Assembly (NCBI GenBank): GCA_020846875.1
Contig: JADLDB010000056.1
Coordinates: forward strand, 107,413-171,412
Reading direction: 5' to 3'
DNA from: Myxococcales bacterium
GTDB taxonomy: Bacteria > Myxococcota > Myxococcia > Myxococcales > Myxococcaceae
DNA: 64,000 nt
Below, in pieces: positions 33,821 to 44,836 of the stretch. Below the pieces are notes generated by a model. The model was not told the origin of the DNA and did not search any database. It was given only the letters and a program-made list of their open reading frames with translations. The position numbers and the translations under genes are program-made. Position 1 is the stretch's first letter. Every line of letters starts with the position of its first letter.

Positions 33821-34414
33821 CTACTTCTTCTGGTTCAGCGCAGGGTCGACCTCCACGGTGAACTTCACCGACGCCTTCGCCCCGTCAACCTGAACGTCGA
33901 TGGTGGTGGTGCCGGGATCCAGCGGGAGGATCCCCCCCTTGCCGACGATCTGCGCCACCTTCTTGTCCTGGCTGGAGAGCGCCGGAGAGCGATCGGTGAT
34001 CTCCCGCCCGTCCTTCCCGAAGGCCTTCACCTCGAGCGCCACCGCGTCGGCGCCTTCTTTGGTGACGACCTCCTTCGGCGCCACCTCGATGCGCTCCACG
34101 AAGATCACGCGCACCGGAGCGCGGGCCTCCACGTCGCCGTACCTGGCGATCACCTCGGTGTCGCCGGACGCCTTGGGCTTGAGCAGCCCCTTCTCGTTCA
34201 CCTCGGCGATGGAAGGATCGGCCACCGACCAGACCACCCGCGCCTTCACCGCGCGCACCCCGTTGCGGGCCATGCAGGCCGCTTCCATCCACACCTGGTT
34301 GTTGGGCTGCTTGAAGATGACGTCGCTCGGCGTGAGCTCGATGTAGTCCACCTTCTCGCACGCGCTGAAGACTGCCGCGGCGAGCACGAGTCCAGTCAGG
34401 CAGAGGGGTTTCAT
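33821..34414 (-). CDS. Lipoprotein with bacterial Ig-like (BIG2-type) repeats
   Basis: A 197-residue predicted lipoprotein (MKPLCLTGLVLAAAVFSAC, lipobox FSAC). The mature part reads as one or two BIG2-like beta-sandwich domains: WSVADPSIAEVNEKGLLKPKASGDTEVIARYGD is the classic Ig-like 2 pattern, repeated more loosely as SSQDKKVAQIVGKGGILPLDPGTTTIDVQ. Such domains occur in surface or periplasmic adhesive proteins. The ATG at 34414 is preferred for the signal peptide; there is no clear ribosome site. It ends eight bases before the tRNA-Lys gene and is divergent from greB. Confidence 0.8.
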   Translation of the reverse strand: MKPLCLTGLVLAAAVFSACEKVDYIELTPSDVIFKQPNNQVWMEAACMARNGVRAVKARVVWSVADPSIAEVNEKGLLKPKASGDTEVIARYGDVEARAPVRVIFVERIEVAPKEVVTKEGADAVALEVKAFGKDGREITDRSPALSSQDKKVAQIVGKGGILPLDPGTTTIDVQVDGAKASVKFTVEVDPALNQKK

Positions 34415-34469
34415 GGCGGAGCGCCGCATAGCACGATTCTCTGGTGGGATCGTGTATGCGGGCCCGCGC

Positions 34470-35027
34470 ATGAAGAAGCCGCTGGACCAGCAGGTGGAAG
34501 ACAAGCCGCTGTCCTTCGACGAGGAGGACGAGGCGGAAGCGCCGGGCCCGCGCGGGACCCTGTACATCACCGCCGCCGGCGCCGAGGCGCTGCGCGCCGA
34601 GCTCAAGCACCTGCTCCACACCGAGCGCCCGAAGGTGACCGCCGAGGTGTCCCACGCCGCGTCCTTAGGCGACCGCAGCGAGAACGCCGACTACATCTAC
34701 GGCAAGCGCCGCCTGCGGGAGATCGACCGGCGCCTCCACTTCCTCCAGAAGCGGATCGAGAAGCTCACCGTCGTCGATCCGAAGGAGCAGAAGGACACCT
34801 CGAAGATCTACTTCGGGGCCACCGTGTCCCTGGAGAACGAGGAGGACGGCTCGAAGGTGAGCTACCAGCTCGTGGGCCCTGACGAGACGGACCTGAAGAC
34901 CGGGAAGATCTCGGTGGACTCACCGGTCGGCCGGGCGCTCCTGGGCAAGCAGCGGGGTGATTCGGTCACCGTGGCCCGCCCCAAAGGCGAGGTGGACTTC
35001 ACCGTCACCCTCATCAAATACCGCTGA
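34470..35027 (+). CDS. greB: Transcript cleavage factor GreB
   Basis: A 185-residue GreB that rescues backtracked RNA polymerase by stimulating transcript cleavage. After an acidic 45-residue extension comes the coiled-coil tip with the GreB signature HAASLGDRSENADYIYGKRRLREIDRRL, including the acidic Asp/Glu pair at the tip, followed by the FKBP-like domain (YFGATVSLENEEDGSKVSYQLVGPDE, SPVGRALLGKQRGDSV). The start at 34470 was chosen because the upstream frame would overlap the divergent lipoprotein start. The N-terminal acidic extension is longer than in E. coli GreB. Confidence 0.93.
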   Translation: MKKPLDQQVEDKPLSFDEEDEAEAPGPRGTLYITAAGAEALRAELKHLLHTERPKVTAEVSHAASLGDRSENADYIYGKRRLREIDRRLHFLQKRIEKLTVVDPKEQKDTSKIYFGATVSLENEEDGSKVSYQLVGPDETDLKTGKISVDSPVGRALLGKQRGDSVTVARPKGEVDFTVTLIKYR

Positions 35028-35095
35028 GGGACTTTCCCCGCGCTCCCGTATACTGGCGGCGCTACAGGGAGCCACAACCACTCACCGGGGGCCTT

Positions 35096-36418
35096 TTGGC
35101 GCGTAAGAACTTCGTCCTCGACACCAACGTCCTGCTGCACGACCCGCGGTCCATCTACAGCTTCGACGACAACACCGTCATCATCCCGATCTACGTCATC
35201 GAGGAGCTGGACCAGTTCAAGAAGGACATGAGCGAGCTGGGCCGCAACGCCCGCCAGGTGGCCCGCTACCTCGACGCGCACCGGGCCGAGGGCACCGTGG
35301 CCGAAGGCGTGCCGCTGCCCAACGGCGGGATCCTCAAGGTGTCCTTCGTCGAGCACGACCTGCCCAAGTCCATGGCCGACGGCCAGTTGATGGACAACCG
35401 GATCCTCGCGGTGGCCATCGAGGTCCGCAAGCGGGATCCCAGCACCCAGACCGTCTTCATCACCAAGGACACCAACCTCCGCATCCGCGCCGACGCGCTC
35501 GGCCTGCAGGCCCGGGACTACGAGCCCGAGCGGGTGGAGATCAGCGAGCTGTACACCGGCCTCACCGAGCACACCGTCTCCGCCGACGTGATCGATCAGC
35601 TCTACAAGCCGGGCGCCGAGGTCGACTTCCCCGGGCAGAAGGATCTCTCGCCCAACCAGTTCGTCCTCTTCAAGGATCAGGCGAACACCTCGCACACCGC
35701 CATGGGCCGCTTCGACGGGGCCAAGCAGCGGGTGGTGCCGCTCAACCGCCAGGTGAAGGACGGCGTGTGGGGGGTGCGGCCCCGCAACATGGAGCAGTCC
35801 TTCCTCATCGACCTGCTGCTCAACGACGAGGTGAAGCTGGTCACCATCGTCGGCAAGGCCGGCACCGGCAAGACGCTGATGGCGATCGCCGCGGGCCTGC
35901 AGAAGGTGACCGAGGAAGCCGCCTACCAGAAGCTCTTGGTCAGCCGGCCGATCTTCCCCCTGGGCAAGGACATCGGCTACCTGCCTGGCGACGTGGAGCA
36001 GAAGCTCAACCCCTGGATGCAGCCCATCTTCGACAACGTGGAGTACCTGCTCAACCTGTCCCGCAGCGACAAGAAGGCGGGCCGCGGGTACCACGAGCTG
36101 ATGGACTTGGGCATCGTTGAGATCGAGCCGCTCACCTACATCCGCGGCCGCTCCATCCCCAACCAGTTCATCATCGTCGACGAGGCGCAGAACCTCACCC
36201 CGCACGAGGTGAAGACGATCGTCACCCGCGTGGGCGACAACACCAAGATCGTCCTCACCGGCGACCCCTTCCAGATCGACAACCCCTACGTGGACTCCAC
36301 CAACAACGGGCTGGTGCACGTGGTGAACCGCTTCAAGGCCCAGAAGATCGCGGGCCACATCGTGATGTCCAAGGGTGAGCGCAGCCAGCTGGCGGAGCTG
36401 GCCACCAACCTCCTCTAG
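35096..36418 (+). CDS. PhoH-family protein with N-terminal PIN domain
   Basis: A 440-residue PIN-PhoH fusion. Residues 1-145 are a PIN RNase-like domain (FVLDTNVLLHDP with the first Asp, IPIYVIEELDQFKKDMSELGR, FITKDTNLRIRAD). Residues about 225-440 are the PhoH P-loop ATPase with Walker A GKAGTGKT (253-260) and Walker B IIVDEAQNL (DEAQ at 362-365). The PIN-PhoH architecture is associated with RNA helicase plus RNase activity. The start is TTG at 35096; GGGGG lies seven bases upstream and no better start exists before the PIN motif. Its stop directly touches the start of the next gene. Confidence 0.9.
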   Translation: MARKNFVLDTNVLLHDPRSIYSFDDNTVIIPIYVIEELDQFKKDMSELGRNARQVARYLDAHRAEGTVAEGVPLPNGGILKVSFVEHDLPKSMADGQLMDNRILAVAIEVRKRDPSTQTVFITKDTNLRIRADALGLQARDYEPERVEISELYTGLTEHTVSADVIDQLYKPGAEVDFPGQKDLSPNQFVLFKDQANTSHTAMGRFDGAKQRVVPLNRQVKDGVWGVRPRNMEQSFLIDLLLNDEVKLVTIVGKAGTGKTLMAIAAGLQKVTEEAAYQKLLVSRPIFPLGKDIGYLPGDVEQKLNPWMQPIFDNVEYLLNLSRSDKKAGRGYHELMDLGIVEIEPLTYIRGRSIPNQFIIVDEAQNLTPHEVKTIVTRVGDNTKIVLTGDPFQIDNPYVDSTNNGLVHVVNRFKAQKIAGHIVMSKGERSQLAELATNLL

Positions 36419-36709
36419 ATGGCCGACGACGCGAAAGAGCCCCAGGAGAAGAAGCCCCTCATCGAGTACCCCACCATCTACGAGTTCAAGGTGATGGGGC
36501 GGCGGGAAGACGGCTTTGAGGACTGGGTGCGGCGCTTGTTCGGGCGGATCCTCGGCGGTGAGGTGTCCAGGGACTCGATCGCCGAAAACCGCTCCAAGCA
36601 GGGCAACTACGTGTCGCTCCGGGTGACGGTCTTCCTGACTTCCGAGGAGCAGCGGCAGGCGATCTACGGCCACCTGCACCGGGAGAAGAGGATCCTCTAC
36701 TACTTGTGA
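36419..36709 (+). CDS. DUF493 (YbeD-like) protein
   Basis: A 96-residue small cytoplasmic protein of the DUF493/YbeD family, whose ferredoxin-like fold resembles an ACT-type regulatory domain. Visible features are YPTIYEFKVMGRREDGFEDWV at the start and the family end VSLRVTVFLTSEEQRQAIYGHLHREKRILYYL. The ATG immediately follows the phoH stop with no gap, implying translational coupling. E. coli YbeD has been linked to lipoate metabolism, but no lipB or lipA is nearby and that role is not supported here. Confidence 0.85.
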   Translation: MADDAKEPQEKKPLIEYPTIYEFKVMGRREDGFEDWVRRLFGRILGGEVSRDSIAENRSKQGNYVSLRVTVFLTSEEQRQAIYGHLHREKRILYYL

Positions 36710-36749
36710 CGACGGCCGTTTCGCGTGTAAGGGAGTGTCCAACACCACA

Positions 36750-37508
36750 ATGTCTTCTCCGTTCCCGCTGTATCTCCCGCCCGACGCGCGCCGGCTGTTT
36801 CAGTCCGAGTCGCTGGTGCGCCGCATGGCGCAGTTGGCCCACTGGGACAGCAAGGCGAGGCTGGTGGAGTTCTTCGGCAGCCTCCCGGGGATGGCCCTGG
36901 CCAAGGCGCTGGACTGCGAGCTGACGGTGGTGGAGCCGGCCGGGAAGCACCAGGCCTGGCTGCAGGAGCGCGCGCGGGCGGCGGGCGTCAACGATCTGGT
37001 GTCCTTCGAGCCCGCCGATCCGCTGGCGGTGTCGCTGCCGAAGGCCAAGTCCTCCGGCATCTTCAGCCTGGGCCGGGTGACGGGCCACATGGGCGCCGAG
37101 GCGAAGCGCCTGCGGCCCTTCCTGGCGGAGCGCGGGCGGCTGGGGCTGACCTCGGTGGTGAAGGTGAGTCGGCTGCCCAACGAGAAGGCGCTGGCCGCGT
37201 GGCAGGCCCGCCTGGGCGCGCCCCTGCTGCTGCCCCGCGAGGCCCTGCTGGCCATGGAGGCCGAGGGCTTCGAGCCCGAGCTGGTGGAGACGGCCGGCGA
37301 GGCGGAGCTGGACGAGTACTACCAGGCCTTCGAGGCGGCCCTGGCGAAGCTGGACGCGTCGAAGGACGACGCCGCGGTGAAGGCTGCCCGCGAGGAGCTG
37401 GCGCTGTACCGCGAGCTGGGCGGGCGCACCGGCGTGACGTTCGCCTTCATCCTCGGGCGTCGGAAAGAGCCCGGCGAGAAGCCGCCCATGTCGCGCGACA
37501 GCGGGTAG
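36750..37508 (+). CDS. Class I SAM-dependent methyltransferase-like protein
   Basis: A 252-residue protein with a degenerate Rossmann methyltransferase pattern: RLVEFFGSLPGMALAKALDCELTVVEPAGKHQAWLQERARAAGV resembles motif I and the acidic end of strand beta-2, and SFEPADPLAV resembles motif III. The usual GxGxG is replaced by GSLPG. The second half is helical and ends ALYRELGGRTGVTFAFILGRRK, as in methyltransferases with a C-terminal strand. A GTG at 36735 is possible, but ATG at 36750 is preferred. Substrate unknown. Confidence 0.68.
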   Translation: MSSPFPLYLPPDARRLFQSESLVRRMAQLAHWDSKARLVEFFGSLPGMALAKALDCELTVVEPAGKHQAWLQERARAAGVNDLVSFEPADPLAVSLPKAKSSGIFSLGRVTGHMGAEAKRLRPFLAERGRLGLTSVVKVSRLPNEKALAAWQARLGAPLLLPREALLAMEAEGFEPELVETAGEAELDEYYQAFEAALAKLDASKDDAAVKAAREELALYRELGGRTGVTFAFILGRRKEPGEKPPMSRDSG

Positions 37509-37515
37509 CCGCGCC

Positions 37516-38604
37516 TCAGTTCACCGTGCCGGCGAAGTCCACCACCTCGATCGGCTCGGGCGCGACCTCGAGGTGCAGCTCTTCCCGGTAGCCCTCCGCG
37601 TCGCCGGCGATCTGCAGCGGCATCGGCCGGCTGAAGCGAATGGTGGCCTCCTGGGTGAGGAAGTCCTTGATCCCATCGGGGAACCAGTCGCCGCGCCACA
37701 TGCGGCCCAGGTTGGCGAGGATCGCCGTGGCGGGCACCGTGGCCACCCGCAGGTTCATCATCCCCCGGCGCTTGCCGGCGAAGGGGAACATCTTCAGCTC
37801 GAAGCCGTAGTAGGGAACCGTGCCGGCCGCAGCCATCTTCAGCGGGCCCGCGTAGATCACCTCGCCCGGCTTCACCGCGTCGCCCACCGGCTTGCCGTCC
37901 GGCCCCATGCGGTAGGTGTTGCCCCGGCCGTTGACGATCTCACACTCCACCGACGCGGAGTTCATCAGGTAGTAGGGCACCGTCTTCAAGGCCACCGAGG
38001 TGAAGTACCCGCCCGCGCCCGACATCAGCCGCGAGAGCGGCCCCTGCGCCAGCGCCTTCTTCACCCACAGGTAGTCGTTGAGCAGCTTGCCGTCCATGCC
38101 CAGCCCGGCGAAGGGCGCCCGCTTCCCGTCGACGAGGAGCAAGTCGACCGTGCGGTAGCCGGGCACCTCGCCCGCGCGCGCCCGCAGCACGTCGTCGACG
38201 ATCCCGTCCCCCCGCGTCCCCGAGGCGTGCACCAGCGCCGCCACCGAGTTGCCGGTCCCCAGCTTGAGCACGCCGAAGCGCGGGGTGGGCGTGGGGTGGT
38301 GCTGCCGCCGCAGCGCCACCTGGTTGAGGATCTCGTTCACGAAGCACGTCACCGTGCCGTCTCCGCCGCCGAGGAAGACGGTGTGGTAGCCGCCGTCCAC
38401 CACCGCCTGCGCGATCCGCCGCGCGTCCAGCTCCGAGCGCGAGAGGAACAGGTCGCCTTCAGGCACCACGTGCGACAGCGCCCGCACCACCTTCGTCGTC
38501 ACCTTGCGCGCGTTGGCGTTGAGCAGCACCGCCACCCGGTGATCCGCCGCCAGCCGCGGGGGCACCAGCTCCAGCTCTGCCGTCCGAAAGGGTTGGACCC
38601 ACAT
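37516..38604 (-). CDS. Diacylglycerol/lipid kinase family protein
   Basis: A 362-residue DAGK-catalytic-domain protein that phosphorylates a lipid hydroxyl with ATP. Motifs: VAVLLNANARKVTTKVVRAL at the N-terminus, the nucleotide-binding GGGDGT (in YHTVFLGGGDGTVTCFVNEIL), LKLGTGNSVAALVHASG and FAGLGMDGKLLNDYLWVKK. GAGGAGG lies six bases before the ATG at 38604. It resembles the YegS/BmrU group, and the exact lipid is unknown. It converges with the methyltransferase-like gene and is divergent from dnaK across a 303-bp gap. Confidence 0.9.
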   Translation of the reverse strand: MWVQPFRTAELELVPPRLAADHRVAVLLNANARKVTTKVVRALSHVVPEGDLFLSRSELDARRIAQAVVDGGYHTVFLGGGDGTVTCFVNEILNQVALRRQHHPTPTPRFGVLKLGTGNSVAALVHASGTRGDGIVDDVLRARAGEVPGYRTVDLLLVDGKRAPFAGLGMDGKLLNDYLWVKKALAQGPLSRLMSGAGGYFTSVALKTVPYYLMNSASVECEIVNGRGNTYRMGPDGKPVGDAVKPGEVIYAGPLKMAAAGTVPYYGFELKMFPFAGKRRGMMNLRVATVPATAILANLGRMWRGDWFPDGIKDFLTQEATIRFSRPMPLQIAGDAEGYREELHLEVAPEPIEVVDFAGTVN

Positions 38605-38907
38605 TCCCGGCCTCCTCGGGTCGGCCCCCCAGCCGACGCTTCGTTCAACGTCTGTCAGCGGACCCTCAGCACAACCCTTGCCACTTGACTCGACGCGTTA
38701 AGTCACTGAAATAACAAGGATACGGGGGCTCCTCTGGCAGGCGGTTGCAAAGCGGCGGTGGCAGAGAGCGCGAAGATCGCTTCGCACTTCGTCCCGTCCG
38801 ACTGGAAGAATTCGGTCGTTGACGCGCAAACGCGGGTGGTTAGGTTGCGCTTGCGTTGGCGGCCGCGACTTTCGTCCGTCAGATCATAGGGTTTGGAGAA
38901 CACACAC
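38605..38907. other. Intergenic region between lipid kinase and dnaK
   Basis: 303 bp without a gene. It contains the candidate dnaK promoter at 38819-38846 and a short dyad CGAAG ATCG CTTCG (38771-38785 region). I see no CIRCE element (TTAGCACTC N9 GAGTGCTAA), so dnaK is probably not under HrcA control. Confidence 0.55.
38819..38846 (+). promoter_or_regulatory. Candidate dnaK promoter
   Basis: TTGACG (38819-38824), 16-bp spacer, TAGGTT (38841-38846), 62 bp before the dnaK ATG. It is a reasonable housekeeping-type promoter; no heat-shock sigma consensus was recognised. Confidence 0.5.
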
Positions 38908-40821
<1,914 letters not shown>

Positions 40822-40995
40822 ACGCGTTTCTGGGGGGCGGCGGCAACGGGGCGCCGTCCCCACCTCTCGCCACCTCGCCACACGGGCAGGCGGTGAAGCC
40901 CTGAAGAAGAGGCAGTCGCCCCGGCGCGGCCCTACATCGGCTCCGGGTGGCCCCGTTCCTGCGCATGGGGTCCAACCTCTACAGTGCGCGGCGCA

Positions 40996-42969
40996 ATGCT
41001 CGGACTCGAGGTGGTGAAGAAGGTGGCGGAGGGCTCCGCCGTCGAGGCGTTCCTCGCGCGCACGTCAGAGGGGCAGGTGCTGGTGCAGGTGAGCCGGCCG
41101 GAGCTCGCGGGCGATCCCGAGCTGTACGGCCGCTTCCTCGATCAGACGCGCTCCTCGACGCAGAACTTCGTCCACCCGGCGCTGGTGAGCGCGCGCACCG
41201 CCACCTGCTCGGCCGACGGGCGCTTCGTCTTGACCAGCCAGCCGCTGAGCGGGCGCACCGCGGCGGATCACCTGCGCGAGCGCGGGCCCCTGTCCGCCGA
41301 GGAGGCGGTGCGCTGGACCTTCACCCTCGCCGACGCGCTGGAGTACCTGCACGCGCACGGCGTGGTGCACGGCCACCTCGCTCCGGGCAACGTCTTCCTG
41401 GACGGAGATCCTTCCCGGCCGGAGGTGAAGCTGCTCGACACGGGGCTGTTGCTCTTCCGCGCCTCGCGCAGCCTCAAGTCGACGCCCGGCCTGGTGCTGG
41501 TGCCGGTGGAGTACCTCTCGCCGGAGCGGGTGGCGGGGCAGCGAGGCACGGTGCGCAGCGACGTGTACGGCCTGGGGGTGCTGCTGTTCGAGCTGCTCAT
41601 CGGCGCACCTCCCTTCAAGGCGGAAAGCCCGCACGTCACGCGCGATCTGCACCTCACCTCGCCCATGCCGGAGCTCCCGGCGCGGGTGGGGCGCTTCGAG
41701 CCGTTGCTGCGGCGGTGCCTGGCGAAGGATCCCCAGGAGCGCTTCGGCGCGATGGCGGAGGTGAACGCCGCGCTGCACGAGGTGATCGCTCCCGTGGCGC
41801 CGTCGATCTCCGTCGTGTCGCTCGAGCCCGTTCCGGCTCCTGCGCCGCGCGCCTTCGAGGCCGGGCCCCAGGCCCCGGCTCCGCCCACGCCCCGAGTTCC
41901 CCCGCGTGCACCCCTCGATCTCGACGTGGACGACGTGTCCTTCGTCTCGATCCCCGCGGCCCCCCAGAGCGCCGCGGCGCTGGGCCCGGGCGGCGTCCTG
42001 GGCAGCTACCTCCTCGACGCTCAGCTGGGCGAAGGAGGGATGGGGCACGTCTTCGTGGCCACCCACCGCACGCTGGGACGCAAGGTGGCGATCAAGCTCT
42101 TGCGGCCCGCGCTGGCCAGGGAGCCGGAGCAGGTGAAGCGCTTCGTGCAGGAGGCCCAGGCGGTCAACCGCGTGCACCACCCACACATCGTGCAGGTGCA
42201 CGACCTGGTGCAGGAGCCGCTGGCCGAGGGCGGGCGCGTCTACTTCGTGATGGAGCTGCTCGAGGGCGACTCGCTCAAGACGATGGGGAAGGACAGGCCC
42301 CTGGAGCTGCCCCGCGCGCTGCGCCTCATCCGCCAGGCCGCCGACGCGCTGGCCGCCGCGCACGAGGTAGGCGTCGTGCACCGCGACGTGAAGCCCGACA
42401 ACCTGTTCGTCACCACCGACGCCGACGGCGTGGAGCAGCTCAAGGTGCTGGACTTCGGGGTGGCGCGCGTGCGGGACGCAGGGCGGACGAATCCCCGGCA
42501 GACCCGCTCCGGGCAGGTGGTGGGCACCCCGCTGTGGATGGCCCCGGAGCAGGTGCTGGGCACGGACGTGGACGCGCGCGCCGACGTCTACTCGCTGCTC
42601 ACCGTCCTCTACGTGTTGATCGCCCGGAGGTTCCCCTTCGACGGGGTGGCGATGAGCGACGTGGTGATGCAGCGGCTGGAGCGCGACGCGAGGCCGCTGG
42701 GGGCCCACACCTTCCTGGGGGAGCCGGTGCCGCCCGCCCTCAAGCGGCTGATGGCCGAGTGCCTGGCGCGCGATCTGTCCCGGCGCCCTGCGTCGATGGC
42801 CGAGGTGGCCAACCGTCTGCGGGACCTCGAGGCGGGGCTGCAGAGCCACGTCACCAGCCCCTTCGAAGTGGCGGGGTCGGGGAGCAAGAAGATGCTCCTC
42901 AAGTGGATCCTCGCCGGGGCCGTGAGCGGCGCCGCCGCCGCGCTCGCGATGCGCTACCTGGTGGGCTGA
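40996..42969 (+). CDS. Tandem pseudokinase-kinase, Hanks-type Ser/Thr protein kinase
   Basis: A 657-residue protein with two kinase-like domains. The first (about 5-265) lacks catalytic residues: the VAIK Lys position reads VLVQV, the HRD catalytic loop reads VHGHLAPGN (125-132) and DFG reads LDTG. The second (about 335-600) looks fully active: [41 protein letters not shown] and [10 protein letters not shown] Pro/Ala-rich linker joins them. The C-terminal [26 protein letters not shown] is a membrane anchor with no extracellular domain beyond it. By analogy with other tandems, the first domain may regulate the second. The ATG at 40996 sits just before the first kinase strand. Confidence 0.9.
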   Translation: MLGLEVVKKVAEGSAVEAFLARTSEGQVLVQVSRPELAGDPELYGRFLDQTRSSTQNFVHPALVSARTATCSADGRFVLTSQPLSGRTAADHLRERGPLSAEEAVRWTFTLADALEYLHAHGVVHGHLAPGNVFLDGDPSRPEVKLLDTGLLLFRASRSLKSTPGLVLVPVEYLSPERVAGQRGTVRSDVYGLGVLLFELLIGAPPFKAESPHVTRDLHLTSPMPELPARVGRFEPLLRRCLAKDPQERFGAMAEVNAALHEVIAPVAPSISVVSLEPVPAPAPRAFEAGPQAPAPPTPRVPPRAPLDLDVDDVSFVSIPAAPQSAAALGPGGVLGSYLLDAQLGEGGMGHVFVATHRTLGRKVAIKLLRPALAREPEQVKRFVQEAQAVNRVHHPHIVQVHDLVQEPLAEGGRVYFVMELLEGDSLKTMGKDRPLELPRALRLIRQAADALAAAHEVGVVHRDVKPDNLFVTTDADGVEQLKVLDFGVARVRDAGRTNPRQTRSGQVVGTPLWMAPEQVLGTDVDARADVYSLLTVLYVLIARRFPFDGVAMSDVVMQRLERDARPLGAHTFLGEPVPPALKRLMAECLARDLSRRPASMAEVANRLRDLEAGLQSHVTSPFEVAGSGSKKMLLKWILAGAVSGAAAALAMRYLVG

Positions 42970-43081
42970 AGCGCTCCCTTCATCGCCGCGGGGAACTCGC
43001 CAGCGCCGCCGCCAGCGTCCCCACCGTGGCGATCGCCGCGACGCTGCTGGTGATGATCGACAAGGCGCGGTGATCGCCGGC

Positions 43082-43774
43082 TCAGTACGGCTTCTGGCCG
43101 ACCACGTTCCCGGGCGGCGCGTAGTCACACACCCAGAACCACCAATCGCCGCCGCCGAAGGGGCTGCTCACGGTGCACAGCTTCCGCGCGCAGCCCACGC
43201 TGGTGGTCGCCCGCCAGACGAGCTGCGTGTAGTGGCCGCAGAACTGGCCGGCAGCGCAGGAGTTGGTGGCCCAGGTGTAGTGGACGGACTCCGCCGCCCA
43301 GTCGCTCACCACCTCGCCGGGGGTAGCTTCCCCCGTGGAGGCGAAGAGGTTCTCGCCCCAGCGGCTGCCAGTCCCCGGGTTGTGCTGCCACCGGCACTGC
43401 TCGACCCACGACTGCGCGAAGGCCTGGGCCTGTGGATTCCAGGTGAGGGTGGGGAGCGCGGGCGAGGGGACGGGCATGGGGTTGCTCCGCACCTGGTTGT
43501 GGGCGGAGAGCAGCTCCTGCTGCCAGGGCTCGAGGCCGCCTCCTCCGCCGCCGGTGCCGCCGCCCGATCCCGGCGGCTGGCAGGCGCCGTCCACGCACAG
43601 TTGGCTGGTGCTGCAGGCGACGCAGGCCACCCCGCCGAGGCCGCACGCGGTGCGGTAGGGGACCTCGACGCACGCTCCGCTCGAGTCGCAGCAGCCGGCG
43701 CAGCGGGAGGCGTCGCACGGCTGGCCCGCGCAGCTCAGCAGCACCAGCGAGAGGAGCGCCGCAGCGGCCTTCAT
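43082..43774 (-). CDS. CAP/SCP-domain lipoprotein
   Basis: A 230-residue lipoprotein (MKAAAALLSLVLLSC). A Cys-rich segment with eleven Cys (CDASRCAGCCDSSGAC and following) and a Gly linker precede a canonical CAP domain: LLSAHNQVRSNPMPVPSPAL, PTLTWNPQAQAFAQSWVEQC, GENLFASTG, HYTQLVWRATTSVGCARKLC and WVCDYAPPGNVVGQKPY. The His and Glu residues of the CAP cavity are present. The ATG overlaps the metallophosphoesterase stop (ATGA) and is preceded by AAGGAG, so the two genes are translationally coupled. Confidence 0.9.
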   Translation of the reverse strand: MKAAAALLSLVLLSCAGQPCDASRCAGCCDSSGACVEVPYRTACGLGGVACVACSTSQLCVDGACQPPGSGGGTGGGGGGLEPWQQELLSAHNQVRSNPMPVPSPALPTLTWNPQAQAFAQSWVEQCRWQHNPGTGSRWGENLFASTGEATPGEVVSDWAAESVHYTWATNSCAAGQFCGHYTQLVWRATTSVGCARKLCTVSSPFGGGDWWFWVCDYAPPGNVVGQKPY

Positions 43775-44784
43775 GGCTCCTTCGGGGCGGGCTTCTTCCC
43801 GCGCAGGATCTCGTACGACGCCTTCTTGCCTTCCACGGTGAAGAGCGCCGCCAGGCCGTACGCCGAGGAGCCGTCGTTGAGCCGCCAGATCAGCGGATTG
43901 GCCGAGCCCTGATCGACGAAGAGGGTGGGGTGCGGCTTCTTCTGGGGCAGGGGCCGGCCTTCGAGATCCACGCCCGCGCCGCCCGCTTCGAGGATGTGGC
44001 CGTGCAGCCCGAAGGGGATCTTCAGCTTCTGGATCAACTTCGTCAGCCGCGGATCGCCCACGTTGTCGGCGCCGGGCACGAAGTCGATCGCCTTCTGGCC
44101 GCGCTGGCGGGGAGGCCCGTGCGAGAGCAGCACCACCGGATCGTCCGCCGCCACCGCCGCCCGCTCCAGCACCTCGAGATCCTTGTCCGAGTAGACGCAG
44201 CCGCCGGTCAGGTGCAGGTAGGCCTTGTCGTGGTACCCGCCGATGCTGGCCAGGTCCACGCCGTCCCCGTCGTAGCGGCGCACGATGTCGAGGTTGAGCA
44301 GGTGCGCGGCGCCGGCCTTGCGCAGCTTCGCGATCGCATAGTTGAGCGCGGCGCCGCGCTCCATGTTGCCGGCGATCACCAGGAGGGGCCGCTTCGTCGC
44401 GCCCACCAGGAAGCCGAGGATCGCCTCCAGCCCCTCCGGCTCGCTGGAGGTGTCTCCGCCGATGACGATCGCGTCCACGTCGGCCTTCTCGAAGGCGGCG
44501 AGGAAGGTCTCCAGCATGGCCTTCGTCTCGGGCTCGAGATCCTTGATCCCCGCCAGCGCGCCCAGGGTGACGCGCTTGCCGGCCTTCGGGGTCAGGCGCC
44601 GCACCTTCACCGTGCCGCCGGTGTGCTCGTAGCGGAAGCCTTCGTGCTCGCGGACGTCGGCGGGCGAGAAGTGCTCGAAGGGGCCGTTGCAGTCGAACTG
44701 GTACTTCTCTTCCCAGGCGTCGAAGCCCTGAGCGGCGGCGAGGGACGAGACGAGGAGGGCGAAGACGAGCGCGCGGCGGAGCAC
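43771..44784 (-). CDS. Exported calcineurin-like metallophosphoesterase
   Basis: A 337-residue protein with signal peptide MLRRALVFALLVSSLAAAQG. Metallophosphoesterase motifs: DAIVIGGDTSSEPEG (GD), LLVIAGNMERGAAL (GN, with Met-Glu where GNH-E is usual), VVLLSHGPPRQRG and FGLHGHILEAGGAG. The second motif is altered from GN-H-D/E, so metal binding should be checked. It would hydrolyse a phosphoester in the periplasm. It is coupled by a four-base overlap to the CAP lipoprotein downstream. Confidence 0.8.
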   Translation of the reverse strand: MLRRALVFALLVSSLAAAQGFDAWEEKYQFDCNGPFEHFSPADVREHEGFRYEHTGGTVKVRRLTPKAGKRVTLGALAGIKDLEPETKAMLETFLAAFEKADVDAIVIGGDTSSEPEGLEAILGFLVGATKRPLLVIAGNMERGAALNYAIAKLRKAGAAHLLNLDIVRRYDGDGVDLASIGGYHDKAYLHLTGGCVYSDKDLEVLERAAVAADDPVVLLSHGPPRQRGQKAIDFVPGADNVGDPRLTKLIQKLKIPFGLHGHILEAGGAGVDLEGRPLPQKKPHPTLFVDQGSANPLIWRLNDGSSAYGLAALFTVEGKKASYEILRGKKPAPKEP

Positions 44785-44836
44785 GCCTTTTCATAGCAAG
44801 CCGGGCAACCTCGTGGGGCGCGGCAGCGAGACGACT

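Noticed and set aside
38736..38749. Sigma-54-like TGGCAG...TTGC upstream of dnaK
   Set aside because: The spacing between the GG and GC elements is one base short of the invariant sigma-54 promoter spacing, so it is very unlikely to function.
38605..38907. CIRCE element (HrcA site) before dnaK
   Set aside because: No TTAGCACTC-N9-GAGTGCTAA or close variant is present in the gap.
42970..43073. Short open frame after the kinase stop reading ELASAAASVPTVAIAATLL
   Set aside because: It has protein-like composition but no start codon or ribosome site, and the kinase already ends in a plausible membrane anchor; in this high-GC genome such frames are common by chance.
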